From a virus: 20,191 nt of DNA. Below, piece by piece: positions 1 through 6,980 of the stretch. The position numbers and the translations under genes are program-made. A model generated the notes under the pieces. That model searched no databases. It was not told where the DNA came from and worked only from the letters and a program-made list of their open reading frames with translations. Each line of letters starts with the position of its first letter. Within the stretch, counting starts at the first letter, position 1. The stretch spans positions 1 through 20,191 of the IMG/VR virus record IMGVR_UViG_3300030116_004199, one strand, 5' to 3'.

Positions 1-2382
1 GCAACAACGTACAAAGATTTACTTACTGTAAACGTATCTACAGACAATGAGGGGTTAGAAACAACTTTAAAAAGAGTTAGCGATGGCGAAGGTGTTGCAT
101 CTGCAATAGAACTTTCATCCAATGATATTAATATATCAACACACAATGCATCAAGCACAGGATTAAAACTTGGTGGTACACTAGTTACATCTAGTGCTGC
201 AAACCTAAATGCTATTTCAGCAATAACATCTTTAGATACTGATCTGTCATCTGTTAGTGGTTCTGATGATTCACTAGCTAGTGCAAAATCAATTAAGACT
301 TATGTTGATGCCCAGGTCACCGCACAAGATTTAGATGTTACTAGTGATTCTGGAACAATAGCAATTGACCTAGATAGTGAAACACTTACTATAGCTGGAG
401 GTGAAGGGATTGATACATCTGCAACAAGTAATAGTGTTACTATAGCTGCTGAAGATGCAACCACAAGTAATAAGGGTGTGGCAAGTTTTAGTAGTGATCA
501 TTTTGGTGTATCAAGTGGAGCTGTCACTTTAAAAGCAGACGGAATTGATGACACATTAATAGATTTTGGTACAGGATCAAACCAAGTAGATACAGATGTA
601 ATCCCGGAAGGATCATCTAATTTATTTTACACAGATGAGAGAGTTGATGATAGAGTCAATACATTAATTACAGATGGTGAAGGAATTACAACTACATACA
701 ATGATGGTTCAAATACTTTAACTATTGACTGCGAAGATGCTACATCATCTAATAAAGGTGTAGCTAGTTTTAGTACATCGCATTTTTCTGTTAGCTCTGG
801 TGCAGTTTCAATTGCAACCGATAGTATTGATGACACACTTATTGATTTTGGAACTGGTACTAATCAAGTAAATACTGATGATCTACCAGAAGGATCTACC
901 AATCTTTATGTAACAAATGAAAGAATTGACGACAGGGTAGATGCTTTAGCAACGGCTGGTGAAGGTATTGATATAACTTATAATGATTCGGCTGGTACTC
1001 TTACATTTGCTGGAGAGGATGCTACTGAAACTAATAAAGGGATAGCTACTTTTGATGGAACAGACTTTACAGTTTCTAGTGGTGATGTAACATTAAATGT
1101 TGAAAGAGTGCAAGATATTGTTAATGGTTTAGCCACAGCTGGTGAGGGTATTGACATCACATATGATGATTCAGCTAATACACTAACATTTGCTGGAGAA
1201 GATGCCACAACATCTAACAAAGGTATAGCAAGTTTTAGTTCAGATAATTTTTCTGTTTCTAGTGGTGCGGTTACAATAAAAGATAACGGTGTTATCCTTG
1301 GAACCGAAACCACTGGAAATTATGTGGCAACTGTAGCAGACTCTGGAACAGGTGGTATTACTGTATCAAACTCTGGATCAGAAACTGCTGGTGTAACTTT
1401 AGAATTTGATATTAATGGTTTGACAGCTGCTGACATTGCAAGTGGAGATCAAATAGCTTTTTCTGATGAAGGAACTGCTGGTGACCCATCTAAAAAAGAA
1501 TCCATAGATGATATAGCTACTTTGTTTGCTGGTACAGGATTAACTGCATCAAGTGCTGTAATATCAATAGATGCAGCACAAACAGGAATTACATCCTTAC
1601 TAGCTGCTGATATTAAAATTGGTGAAGACGATGAAACAAAAATAGATTTTGAAACAGCAAATGAAATACATTTTTATGCTAATAATGTTGAGCAAGTTTA
1701 TTTAGGTGATAACATATTTGGGCCACAATCTGACAGTGATGTTGATCTAGGTGCTACTGGCACAAGATGGAAAGATGCTTACATTGACACAATAACAACC
1801 GGTGCAGAAACTATACAAAATAGTGGTAATGCTATTTTACAACTCATTTCTGAAAGTAGTGATGGAGATTCTGTTTCAGCAGTAACTCTTACAAGAAATA
1901 ACAATAGCAATCAAGTTGCTAATTTAGGTGTTAGAGATAATGAAGATGTTTTTAGAATAACAGTTGGTTCAAATGTAGGGCCAAGCTATGCAAATTTAGG
2001 AGATTTTACAAGGTTTGCAATTAATGCAAATGGTTCATCTTTATTTGACTCATCTGTTGGTGTAGGTAGAGTAGGTGCAAATGTTGTTTCTGTTGCAGAT
2101 GATGCAACTATTGCACTCTCAGATAATGATGGTGCAATATCTCACATTTATATATATGAAAGAGGTAGTGGTGCTGGTGCTATTTACACAGTTGGTTATC
2201 CTTCTGCAACAGCAATTGTTTTACAAGGCGGTGGTCTTACGTTTGCTAATAGTGATTCTGATGGAAATGTATGTCTTTATTCAGGTGTTAATAGTCATGC
2301 AGTGACATTTAAAAATAGAACTGCTGCAACAAGAAATTTTAGAATAATGATGGTAGGTGCTGGATTTGCAGCCCCAATTTAA
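1..2382 (+). CDS. Repeat-built phage tail fibre protein (5' end missing)
   Basis: The reading frame is open from the first base and gives 793 residues up to TAA, so the start lies upstream of the window. A GTG at 478 could be mistaken for the start, but coding continues unbroken before it. The protein is rich in Ser, Thr, Gly, Asp and Asn, has almost no Cys, and contains degenerate 61-94 residue repeats beginning EDATxSNKG. Each full unit carries [11 protein letters not shown], LPEGSxNLY and a DERxDDRV block. A C-terminal section contains [13 protein letters not shown], a motif I associate with long tail fibres of marine phages. This composition fits an extended, trimeric host-recognition fibre. 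It is followed 13 bases later by a small gene with a good ribosome binding site. Fibre identity is inferred from family resemblance; no receptor-binding domain is recognisable. Confidence 0.8.
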   Translation, partial: ATTYKDLLTVNVSTDNEGLETTLKRVSDGEGVASAIELSSNDINISTHNASSTGLKLGGTLVTSSAANLNAISAITSLDTDLSSVSGSDDSLASAKSIKTYVDAQVTAQDLDVTSDSGTIAIDLDSETLTIAGGEGIDTSATSNSVTIAAEDATTSNKGVASFSSDHFGVSSGAVTLKADGIDDTLIDFGTGSNQVDTDVIPEGSSNLFYTDERVDDRVNTLITDGEGITTTYNDGSNTLTIDCEDATSSNKGVASFSTSHFSVSSGAVSIATDSIDDTLIDFGTGTNQVNTDDLPEGSTNLYVTNERIDDRVDALATAGEGIDITYNDSAGTLTFAGEDATETNKGIATFDGTDFTVSSGDVTLNVERVQDIVNGLATAGEGIDITYDDSANTLTFAGEDATTSNKGIASFSSDNFSVSSGAVTIKDNGVILGTETTGNYVATVADSGTGGITVSNSGSETAGVTLEFDINGLTAADIASGDQIAFSDEGTAGDPSKKESIDDIATLFAGTGLTASSAVISIDAAQTGITSLLAADIKIGEDDETKIDFETANEIHFYANNVEQVYLGDNIFGPQSDSDVDLGATGTRWKDAYIDTITTGAETIQNSGNAILQLISESSDGDSVSAVTLTRNNNSNQVANLGVRDNEDVFRITVGSNVGPSYANLGDFTRFAINANGSSLFDSSVGVGRVGANVVSVADDATIALSDNDGAISHIYIYERGSGAGAIYTVGYPSATAIVLQGGGLTFANSDSDGNVCLYSGVNSHAVTFKNRTAATRNFRIMMVGAGFAAPI
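451..1290 (+). repeat. In-frame tandem repeats in the tail fibre
   Basis: Units start at 451, 733, 1015 and 1198, each with an EDAT(T/S/E)xNKG motif. Units 1 and 2 are both exactly 282 bases (94 codons). Unit 3 is 183 bases (61 codons) and lacks the 33-residue [11 protein letters not shown]-to-RVDDRV section. Unit 4 matches only over its first 30 or so residues before the sequence diverges. The amino acid match is much closer than the nucleotide match, so the duplications are old. Confidence 0.85.
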
Positions 2383-2395
2383 TTAAGGAGTAGTA

Positions 2396-2650
2396 ATGAG
2401 TTTAACTTACACAATTAAAAACTATGAAACAGATTTAACTGATTCATCAAAAACCAGAGTTGGTTTTTTTGTTACAGATACTCAAGGCAATAAACTTGCA
2501 ATTGATAAACTTGTAACAACAGGTAGTAAGTCAAAGGAAGCGATTATTACTGAGGCATCAAATGCAGCAAAAGATGAAATAGACACTTGGGCATCTCAGT
2601 TTGAGGTAGTTGGTAAAATTTGGAATCCAGATACAAACTCATTTGAATAA
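2396..2650 (+). CDS. Small hypothetical phage protein, 84 aa
   Basis: ATG at 2396 follows TTAAGGAGTAGTA, a strong Shine-Dalgarno, 13 bases after the fibre gene. The 84-residue product is soluble and mixed in charge, with a Lys/Thr/Ser-rich first half and the ending WNPDTNSFE. No signal peptide, membrane span or catalytic motif is visible. Its place directly after the fibre and before the lysis genes suggests a late gene, possibly a small fibre-associated or assembly protein, but that rests on position only. The stop overlaps the next start in a TAATG junction, so the two are probably translationally coupled. Confidence 0.75.
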   Translation: MSLTYTIKNYETDLTDSSKTRVGFFVTDTQGNKLAIDKLVTTGSKSKEAIITEASNAAKDEIDTWASQFEVVGKIWNPDTNSFE

Positions 2651-2889
2651 TGTTAAAAAGATTAACCATACCATTCTTTTTTTTACTTAGTTGCAATGGA
2701 GTAAGTAATATGGATATAGAAGATCAAAATGGCAAAAAACATTTTTACAATAGAATACTACACTTTAATGAAGACTCTACAATGCTTTGGTGTTATAACC
2801 ATGAAGAGTTTGAGGTTGTAAAAAAAGATACCAATAGAACTATGTATAAAGATTGGAATGATATAGCAAGTGATTGGATATTATATTAA
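2650..2889 (+). CDS. Small predicted lipoprotein, 79 aa
   Basis: The N-terminus is a short signal peptide: MLKR, a hydrophobic stretch rich in Phe and Leu, then the lipobox LLSC with Cys at residue 15. This predicts lipid attachment and membrane anchoring after export. The mature part, about 64 residues, is polar and ends in an aromatic tail (SDWILY). The gene overlaps both neighbours by one base (TAATG at each end). A small lipoprotein beside membrane coiled-coil proteins and an endolysin would fit an outer spanin subunit, although o-spanins are usually Pro-rich and this one is not. A superinfection-exclusion lipoprotein is the main alternative. Confidence 0.7.
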   Translation: MLKRLTIPFFFLLSCNGVSNMDIEDQNGKKHFYNRILHFNEDSTMLWCYNHEEFEVVKKDTNRTMYKDWNDIASDWILY

Positions 2890-3218
2890 TGAGTAAAATA
2901 CAAGAATCATCTGGAGTAAGTTTTTCTTTATCATATTTAATTCAATTAGTTGGCGGAATTGCTGTGGCCACATTTGCTTTTTCTGAACTTAACAATCGGA
3001 TAGGAATTGTTGAGAATACATCAACCTCTAATGTTACTCATATAGAGGCAATCATAAAAGCACAAGAGGAAAATCAAAATTCTTGGATTCCAGCCGATTT
3101 CCAGCAATTTGAAATATTAAAAGCACACAAAGAATTACTAGCACAGCATCAAGCAGAAATCATACGTCTGCAAGATAAAGTGTATCAATTAAATAGATTG
3201 TTGAGTATGAGGAGATGA
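2889..3218 (+). CDS. Single-span membrane protein with coiled coil
   Basis: ATG at 2889 overlaps the previous stop (TAATG); I prefer it to a TTG at 2874 because of this coupling. The 109-residue product has one hydrophobic span at about residues 16-33 and then a long, charged helical region (about 60-105) rich in Gln, Glu and Lys with heptad-like Leu/Ile spacing (EILKAHKELLAQHQAEIIRL). This N-terminal span plus periplasmic coiled coil is the layout of an inner-membrane spanin and also of some pinholin-like proteins. With the lipoprotein next to it, a spanin pair is a reasonable hypothesis. No sequence motif proves it. Confidence 0.7.
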   Translation: MSKIQESSGVSFSLSYLIQLVGGIAVATFAFSELNNRIGIVENTSTSNVTHIEAIIKAQEENQNSWIPADFQQFEILKAHKELLAQHQAEIIRLQDKVYQLNRLLSMRR

Positions 3219-3228
3219 AAACCTTTGT

Positions 3229-3474
3229 ATGACATCATTAGGTGGATTGTTTTCAATATTAAACAAAATGAAAGCTTTTAACAACACTACGGAGATAAGA
3301 CCAGTTATGGATTATAAAGAAAAAGTACAAGAGCTACAAAGCAAATATAATAATGTAAATACAGCTATAAACAATTTGGTTGTACAAAAACATCAACTAG
3401 AAGGTGCAATAAGTGCACTTTCTGATATTGATAAAGAATGTAAATGTAAGGATAATAAAAAAAATGACAAGTAA
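3229..3474 (+). CDS. Small coiled-coil phage protein
   Basis: Unrecognised. The frame opens at ATG 3229, with AGGAG about 14 bases upstream. A second ATG at 3307 (residue 27), with GGAG 12 bases upstream, would give a 55-residue product containing the whole coiled coil. Both spacings are long, so the start is uncertain. From MDYKEKVQEL onward the protein is one predicted amphipathic helix with regular Leu/Val/Ile spacing, followed by a short Cys/Lys-rich tail (ECKCKDNKK). The 3' end overlaps the next gene by 11 bases. It probably belongs to the late small-protein block; function unknown. Confidence 0.6.
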   Translation: MTSLGGLFSILNKMKAFNNTTEIRPVMDYKEKVQELQSKYNNVNTAINNLVVQKHQLEGAISALSDIDKECKCKDNKKNDK

Positions 3475-3796
3475 ACCAGGATTGTACTATTACATGAATA
3501 AAAGAAAAAAGGCTGGAACAAGCCGATCTAAAGCTAATAGTACAGTATCACCAGAGGCTTATGCACAGGCTGCAAAAGGCTTTATTAATAATAAAAAAAA
3601 AAGAAAAAAAAATGATGAACCTAATAGTGTAAAAGGTGTAAGTCTAACTGGATTGTCATCTAGTAACAAAAACAAGATGATTGCACATAGCAACCATCAC
3701 ACTAAAAAACATCTAAAAGTCATGGCTAGTGAATTGAGAAAAGACAAATCATTTAAGCAATCACATGATATTGCTATGAAAAAAGTAGGTGCATAA
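3464..3796 (+). CDS. Small basic KPGLY-motif phage protein
   Basis: ATG at 3464 begins MTSKPGLYYYMNKRKKAG. I prefer it to the longer frame starting at 3413, because the KPGLY(x)NxxRKKxG opening is a recurring N-terminus among small basic proteins of marine phages, and AAGG lies upstream at 3448-3451. The 110-residue product is very basic, with a Lys run near residues 43-50, a His-rich stretch (HSNHHTKKH) and a C-terminal helix (ASELRKDKSFKQSHDIAMKK). It may bind nucleic acid or sit in the virion, but its role is not established. It is coupled to the next gene through a TAATG junction. Confidence 0.7.
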   Translation: MTSKPGLYYYMNKRKKAGTSRSKANSTVSPEAYAQAAKGFINNKKKRKKNDEPNSVKGVSLTGLSSSNKNKMIAHSNHHTKKHLKVMASELRKDKSFKQSHDIAMKKVGA

Positions 3797-4053
3797 TGTC
3801 AGAGGCTTGGACTAGAAAAGAAGGTCAAAGTGAGGCTGGAGGTTTAAATGAAGAAGGTAGAAGGTCTTATGAAAGAGCAAACCCAGGATCAGATTTAAAA
3901 GCACCCACTAAAGATAAAAAAAATAAAAGACGTATAGCTTTTTGCAAAAGAATGTGTGGTATGAAAAAACTATTGACTAGTGCTAAGACAGCTAATGACC
4001 CAAACTCTAGAATTAATAAAGCATTAAGAAGATGGGATTGTAGGTGTACATAG
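3796..4053 (+). CDS. DUF6321-like conserved phage protein
   Basis: The 85-residue product opens MSEAWTRKEGQ and has the conserved body FCKRMCGMKK followed by TSAKTANDPNSRINKALRRWDC. This is a small, basic protein family found widely in phages of marine bacteria, which I recognise as DUF6321. Four Cys residues (two around residue 50, two in the C-terminal WDCRC) could bind metal or form a disulphide. Its biochemical role is unknown. It often sits, as here, beside the KPGLY-type protein and late genes. The start overlaps the preceding stop; the next gene begins immediately after its TAG. Confidence 0.8.
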   Translation: MSEAWTRKEGQSEAGGLNEEGRRSYERANPGSDLKAPTKDKKNKRRIAFCKRMCGMKKLLTSAKTANDPNSRINKALRRWDCRCT

Positions 4054-4347
4054 TTGGCAGAAATTTTTACAGAGTATGGCATTACTGGAGTGATGGTTTT
4101 ATTATTTGCTGGACAAATGGCTTGGTTGCAAAAAGTATTAACACAAAAACTTTTAGATCAATATCAAATACTTATCAAACTAATTGACAGATTTAATAAA
4201 TCAGATGATGCTTATGATAGATGGCAAGAAAAAATGATTGACAATGCTGAAAGACGGCATGAGTCAGTTATTAAAGAATTAAATGATCTTACTGATGACA
4301 TAAATTATTTAAAAGGAATTGTATCAAGGTTAAATGGTAAACATTAA
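4054..4347 (+). CDS. Holin- or spanin-like single-span membrane protein
   Basis: Translation probably starts at TTG 4054, directly after the preceding stop, giving 97 residues. A short N-terminal segment is followed by one hydrophobic span (about residues 9-25, GITGVMVLLFAGQMAWL) and a long amphipathic, charged helix ending SRLNGKH. Small membrane proteins of this shape just upstream of an endolysin are commonly holins or related lysis regulators. The window has two such proteins (the other at 2889-3218), so one may be the holin and the other a spanin or antiholin. The sequence alone cannot assign them. Confidence 0.65.
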   Translation: MAEIFTEYGITGVMVLLFAGQMAWLQKVLTQKLLDQYQILIKLIDRFNKSDDAYDRWQEKMIDNAERRHESVIKELNDLTDDINYLKGIVSRLNGKH

Positions 4348-4372
4348 CCATAAAATAAGGAAAAAATAAAAG

Positions 4373-4408
4373 ATGTATCTTAATTACGGAAAAAAGAAAC
4401 CTAGATAA
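4373..4408 (+). CDS. Possible 11-residue micro-ORF
   Basis: Between 4348 and 4507 there is no long gene. This frame reads MYLNYGKKKPR and stops, with AAGGA about 12 bases upstream. Its aromatic start and Lys/Arg-rich end look less random than most AT-rich spacer, but 11 codons is too short to judge. The same gap holds an AGGCGA/TCGCCT hairpin (4422-4427 with 4436-4441, 8-base loop) with no T-run, so it is not a clear terminator. Confidence 0.2.
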   Translation: MYLNYGKKKPR

Positions 4409-4507
4409 AACTTAAAAATTTAGGCGAGTATAGTATCGCCTTATATGCTAAAAGTGGCGTTAAGTGCCCTTTATGCAACCCGTTTTTTTATAAATCAAGG
4501 AGAAATT

Positions 4508-4687
4508 ATGGAATACATGAAAAAAGTGGCAGAATTGCTACAAGATGAAAAAAATAGAGATATGATTGTAGATGCAATAAATCGCAACGTAAATATTCCT
4601 GTCTTAGGTGAAAAAACTGAGGCAAAAATTTACGATGCTTTGCTTGACACTATAGCACAAGTTCTAGATAATAAGTTGTCTGATTGA
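4508..4687 (+). CDS. Small helical hypothetical protein upstream of endolysin
   Basis: ATG at 4508 follows CAAGGAGAAATT, a strong ribosome binding site, and is preferred over an upstream in-frame ATG at 4445 that has none. The 59-residue product (starts MEYMKKVAELLQ, ends VLDNKLSD) is acidic, all-helical in appearance, and has no membrane span or signal. It lies three bases upstream of the endolysin gene and is probably co-translated with it. A regulator of lysis or a small structural protein are both possible; nothing visible separates them. Confidence 0.7.
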   Translation: MEYMKKVAELLQDEKNRDMIVDAINRNVNIPVLGEKTEAKIYDALLDTIAQVLDNKLSD

Positions 4688-4690
4688 AAC

Positions 4691-5176
4691 ATGGTATCAA
4701 TTGAACAGATAAGAGGATTAGTTGCAGCCACCTTAAAAGGTATGGGTAGTAAATTTATGAGCAAGTCAAGTGTTGATCTTGTTGTTGCTACTGGAATGGT
4801 AGAAAGCCGCTACAAATATCTTAGACAATTAGGTGATGGCCCAGCCAGGAGTTTTTGGCAAGTAGAACCAGCTACAGCTGTAGACAACTGTCAACATTAT
4901 TTAATACACAGAAAAGATTTGATGCGAGATTGTGCAGCAACATCTTTAGTTGATATTAAATATTGGCAAACAGGTGATACACAAACTTGGGGTAAAATAC
5001 TTGAAACTAACATTGCAGCTGGTATTGTACATTGTAGGATCAAGTATTGGCGTGTACCAAAAAAACTACCTTCATCAATAGAAGGCATGGCCTCCTATTG
5101 GAAGGAATGGTACAACACACACCAAGGTGCTGGACACGCTGAAGATTTTATTGAGGTTGCTAAAAAATATTTATAG
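4691..5176 (+). CDS. Lysozyme/transglycosylase-like endolysin
   Basis: The 161-residue protein has the layout of a goose-lysozyme/SLT-type glycan hydrolase. A helix carries the candidate catalytic Glu38 (TGMVESRYKYLRQLGDGP), followed by the Gly-rich turn and FWQVEPATA (residues 55-63), which matches the G-x-x-Q-x-x-P-x-T-A loop of lytic transglycosylases. A Trp/Tyr-rich C-terminal half would form the rest of the fold. It would cleave peptidoglycan at lysis. There is no signal peptide, so release would depend on a holin, and candidate holins lie just upstream. A virion-associated tail lysozyme is the main alternative. ATG 4691 is three bases after the preceding stop. Its 3' end overlaps a convergent minus-strand gene by six bases. 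Confidence 0.75.
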   Translation: MVSIEQIRGLVAATLKGMGSKFMSKSSVDLVVATGMVESRYKYLRQLGDGPARSFWQVEPATAVDNCQHYLIHRKDLMRDCAATSLVDIKYWQTGDTQTWGKILETNIAAGIVHCRIKYWRVPKKLPSSIEGMASYWKEWYNTHQGAGHAEDFIEVAKKYL

Positions 5177-5311
5177 CAATTGATTTTTCAATTCTTGTAT
5201 TGCACTTTTTAAAGCCTCAACCTCAAAATCATATAGCTTACCTTTTATAGCCATACTAAGTAAATATTCAATAATATCTATTTTGTTTTTAATTGAGTTT
5301 GTGTTTTGCAT
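5171..5311 (-). CDS. Small hypothetical protein, 46 aa, convergent to endolysin
   Basis: On the minus strand an ATG at 5311 is preceded by an A-rich tract ending AAGGATCATAGT, a good ribosome binding site. The product (starts MQNTNSIKNK, ends QELKNQLL) looks like two short amphipathic helices, the second with Leu/Ile/Val heptad spacing. It stops inside the last codons of the endolysin gene. Length and composition fit a small regulatory or adaptor protein. It is unrecognised. Its position between the lysis genes and attP, pointing the same way as the repressor unit, suggests expression in the lysogen, but this is inference. Confidence 0.5.
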   Translation of the reverse strand: MQNTNSIKNKIDIIEYLLSMAIKGKLYDFEVEALKSAIQELKNQLL

Positions 5312-5379
5312 ACTATGATCCTTTTTTTTTGTTTAGATGAAAAAAGGAGCAAATATGGCTTTTTTTTCTTCAAAAAATA

Positions 5380-5485
5380 TTTTCTCGTCAATAGAACCTC
5401 TTGTTTCTAGGGGCTCATAACCCGGAGGTCATCGGTTCAAATCCGGTCCCCGCTACAGACGAGAAAACCCAATTTTCAGACGAGA
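5380..5485. repeat. Inverted repeats bracketing the attP core
   Basis: TTTTCTCGTC (5380-5389) and its exact reverse complement GACGAGAAAA (5458-5467) flank the tRNA-like core. A further direct copy, CAGACGAGA, is at 5456-5464 and again at 5477-5485. They could be core-type integrase sites or binding sites for a directionality factor. The right-hand copies overlap the terminator hairpin. Confidence 0.5.
5411..5455 (+). other. attP: attP core: 3' part of an initiator-type tRNA-Met
   Basis: Bases 5411-5455 read as a tRNA from the anticodon stem to the discriminator base: GGG, loop CTCATAA with CAT anticodon, CCCGG, variable loop AGGTC, T-arm ATCGG-TTCAAAT-CCGGT, acceptor CCCCGCT, then A. The three G:C pairs next to the anticodon loop are the hallmark of initiator tRNA. 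No D-arm or 5' acceptor strand (it would need to read AGCGGGG) exists upstream, so this is not a complete gene. Phages that integrate at tRNA genes carry such a 3' fragment in attP so that the host gene is rebuilt. The integrase at 12818-13969 is the natural partner. Confidence 0.8.
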
Positions 5486-5499
5486 GTTGGGTTTTTTTT
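5464..5499 (+). terminator. Rho-independent terminator after the lysis genes
   Basis: AAAACCCAA (5464-5472) pairs perfectly with TTGGGTTTT (5487-5495) around a 14-base loop and runs into eight T residues (5492-5499). It would end plus-strand late transcription coming from the endolysin gene. It is placed directly after the attP core. Confidence 0.8.
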
Positions 5500-5632
5500 A
5501 TGTGAAAAAGCCATTTTAAAATACTCCCATATATACCAATATATATCCATATAATATAAAAATTTTGGAGCAAATATGGCACTAACTAATTTTATAGTTT
5601 GGAGCACATATGGCAATTGCCCGGAGGATTTA

Positions 5633-6181
5633 TTAGTTCTTATCACTAGCATAGTTAAAAGTTGTTCTAATTTCAACCTCTCTGGCAAGTAAATTAAGAC
5701 GTGCATAAAACATAGCATTTACATCATGACCCTGTTTATGTATATATGTAGTGCTCATTACAAGTGGAATTACTGGTGTCCATGATGGATCAAAAAATTT
5801 AAATAATCCAGTAATGTTCATGTTCAGTTTGCGATATTTTTTTCTTTCTGGTTTTCTCATAATATCAAAAATAGGATGTTTTTTTGGTGCAAACCACTTA
5901 CCAATAGACCATGCATTTTCTAATTCATCTATTGAATAACCTAAAAATTTGACACACTTTTGCTTGTATTCTACAGATATCATTTTAAGATCAAACAAAT
6001 TTTTATTCAAACCCGGTCTAAATTTCATGGTACATATAGAATGATATTTATTACCAGCTAATATTTCTTTATTAACACTAGCAATTGGTTTTGGTATGTT
6101 GTTTAGTTCTGATGCAAGACTAGCTTTATCATTTTCTAATTTTACGATTCTATCAATTAACGATTGTATCTGTTCTCCCAT
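5633..6181 (-). CDS. HTH-less paralogue of the phage repressor (PAS-like domain)
   Basis: The 182-residue protein starts with a short coiled coil (IQSLIDRIVKLENDKASLASEL) and continues into a domain that matches the C-terminal domain of the adjacent repressor. Both have LGY(S/T)xxE(L/I), then HP 22 residues later, then GLFK 23 residues after that, and then a similar strand-rich end. The LGYSIDEL motif resembles the start of PAS domains (LGYSxEEL). The helix-turn-helix region is missing. It could mix with the repressor through the shared coiled coil and PAS-like domain and so lower repression, or sense a ligand. It has a strong ribosome binding site (AAGGGGG) and lies 22 bases downstream of the repressor in the same operon. 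Function is inferred. Confidence 0.7.
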   Translation of the reverse strand: MGEQIQSLIDRIVKLENDKASLASELNNIPKPIASVNKEILAGNKYHSICTMKFRPGLNKNLFDLKMISVEYKQKCVKFLGYSIDELENAWSIGKWFAPKKHPIFDIMRKPERKKYRKLNMNITGLFKFFDPSWTPVIPLVMSTTYIHKQGHDVNAMFYARLNLLAREVEIRTTFNYASDKN

Positions 6182-6203
6182 ATCAGCCCCCTTATATAAT
6201 ATA

Positions 6204-6956
6204 TTATTTTTGGAATCTTACCTTTGTAGCAACTATTTTATCTTTTAAGTTTATTGTGTTTCTTGTGTAAGCGGTCACTAGCGTACCGTTTTTATTTATA
6301 AATTTTATTTCATATGGTAATGTGAACATACCATTTTTTTGTTTAAATAACCCATATAAGGTGTTTTGTAGATTGTTTATTGTAGCAACAGAACTAGAGT
6401 CAATTATTTTAAAAAAAGGGTGATCATTGTTATAATATTCAACACCTATGTCTACAATATCATCTATTTCTGCTTTTGTATAACCAAGATGTTTGTTTAT
6501 AGCCTTAATAGTATTACCGTCAATGCTTTCTACCGCTCTATACATTTTAAAAGATTGCATCCTTATTCTTGTCATACATGAAAAATCATGTTGCCAAGTG
6601 CTTTCATGCATATTAATAGACTCTTGAGCACGTTTATATTCATTTAATTCAGATGTCAATTCTTCTATTTTGTCTAACAATGGTTTTACAACATTATCAT
6701 TTTTATCAGTTTTGTCAGAAATTTCTACGTTATCTCTGGAAATCTGGTTTTCAATTAATTCCATAGCAAAACGTCTAACGTGTTTTTCTGGAACTTTACC
6801 ATCTCTAGACCATGCACTAATTCTTGTTTTAGTAAGTCCTAAATAATCAGCAACAGCTTTTTTTGTTGGTAAGTTTTTTTCTAACATAATAGTGTGTAAA
6901 AATTCATTTGGCGACATTTTTGAAAATTTCTGAAACAATGTTTCTAGTTGGTTCAT
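6204..6956 (-). CDS. Lysogeny repressor: helix-turn-helix plus PAS-like domain
   Basis: I place the start at ATG 6956 (MNQLETLFQK) because AAGGG sits five bases upstream; an in-frame ATG at 6980 would add eight residues but has no such site. From 6956 the product has 250 residues. About 30-60 form a CI-type helix-turn-helix (KAVADYLGLTKTRISAWSRDGKVPEKHV), 90-115 a coiled-coil linker, and 120-250 a PAS-like domain with HLGYTKAEI, DHPFF and GLFK. No LexA/S24 protease Ser-Lys dyad is evident, so control by RecA-stimulated self-cleavage looks unlikely. It faces an excisionase-like gene across an operator-rich region, the typical place of a lysogeny repressor. Confidence 0.8.
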   Translation of the reverse strand: MNQLETLFQKFSKMSPNEFLHTIMLEKNLPTKKAVADYLGLTKTRISAWSRDGKVPEKHVRRFAMELIENQISRDNVEISDKTDKNDNVVKPLLDKIEELTSELNEYKRAQESINMHESTWQHDFSCMTRIRMQSFKMYRAVESIDGNTIKAINKHLGYTKAEIDDIVDIGVEYYNNDHPFFKIIDSSSVATINNLQNTLYGLFKQKNGMFTLPYEIKFINKNGTLVTAYTRNTINLKDKIVATKVRFQK

Positions 6957-6980
6957 AACATCCCTTTTGTTTTGTTGCAT

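Larger units (their letters stand above)
5346..5614 (+). repeat. Three 14-base direct repeats flanking attP core (arm-type sites)
   Basis: GGAGCAAATATGGC occurs at 5346-5359 and 5567-5580, and GGAGCACATATGGC (one change) at 5601-5614, all in the same orientation and all in non-coding DNA. One copy lies left of the tRNA-derived core and two lie right of it, the usual arrangement of arm-type integrase sites in lambda-like attP regions. I found no further copies of the full motif elsewhere in the window. Confidence 0.65.

Noticed and set aside
627-1313. Long minus-strand frames opposite the tail fibre (627-836 and 978-1313)
   Set aside because: They mirror the repeated fibre codons, have no ribosome binding sites and lie wholly within a clear plus-strand gene.
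2075-2305. A 76-codon plus-strand frame rich in Leu, Val and Met inside the fibre gene
   Set aside because: It is an out-of-frame shadow of the fibre codons; its hydrophobic composition comes from the T-rich third positions.
4445-4507. N-terminal extension of the 59-residue protein from ATG 4445
   Set aside because: No ribosome binding site before 4445, whereas CAAGGAG stands before ATG 4508.
5384-5455. A complete or intron-split initiator tRNA gene, since CTCGTC (as in the D-arm end of such tRNAs) lies 21 bases before GGGCTCATAACCC
   Set aside because: No 5' acceptor strand or D-arm precedes it, the lower anticodon stem does not pair (A and G opposite G and G), and CTCGTC is better explained as part of the inverted repeat with GACGAG. 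A tRNA fragment in attP explains the data.
5620-5627. CCCGGAGG here repeats eight bases of the tRNA-like core at 5421-5428
   Set aside because: Too short and without flanking similarity; likely chance, so not treated as a second core.
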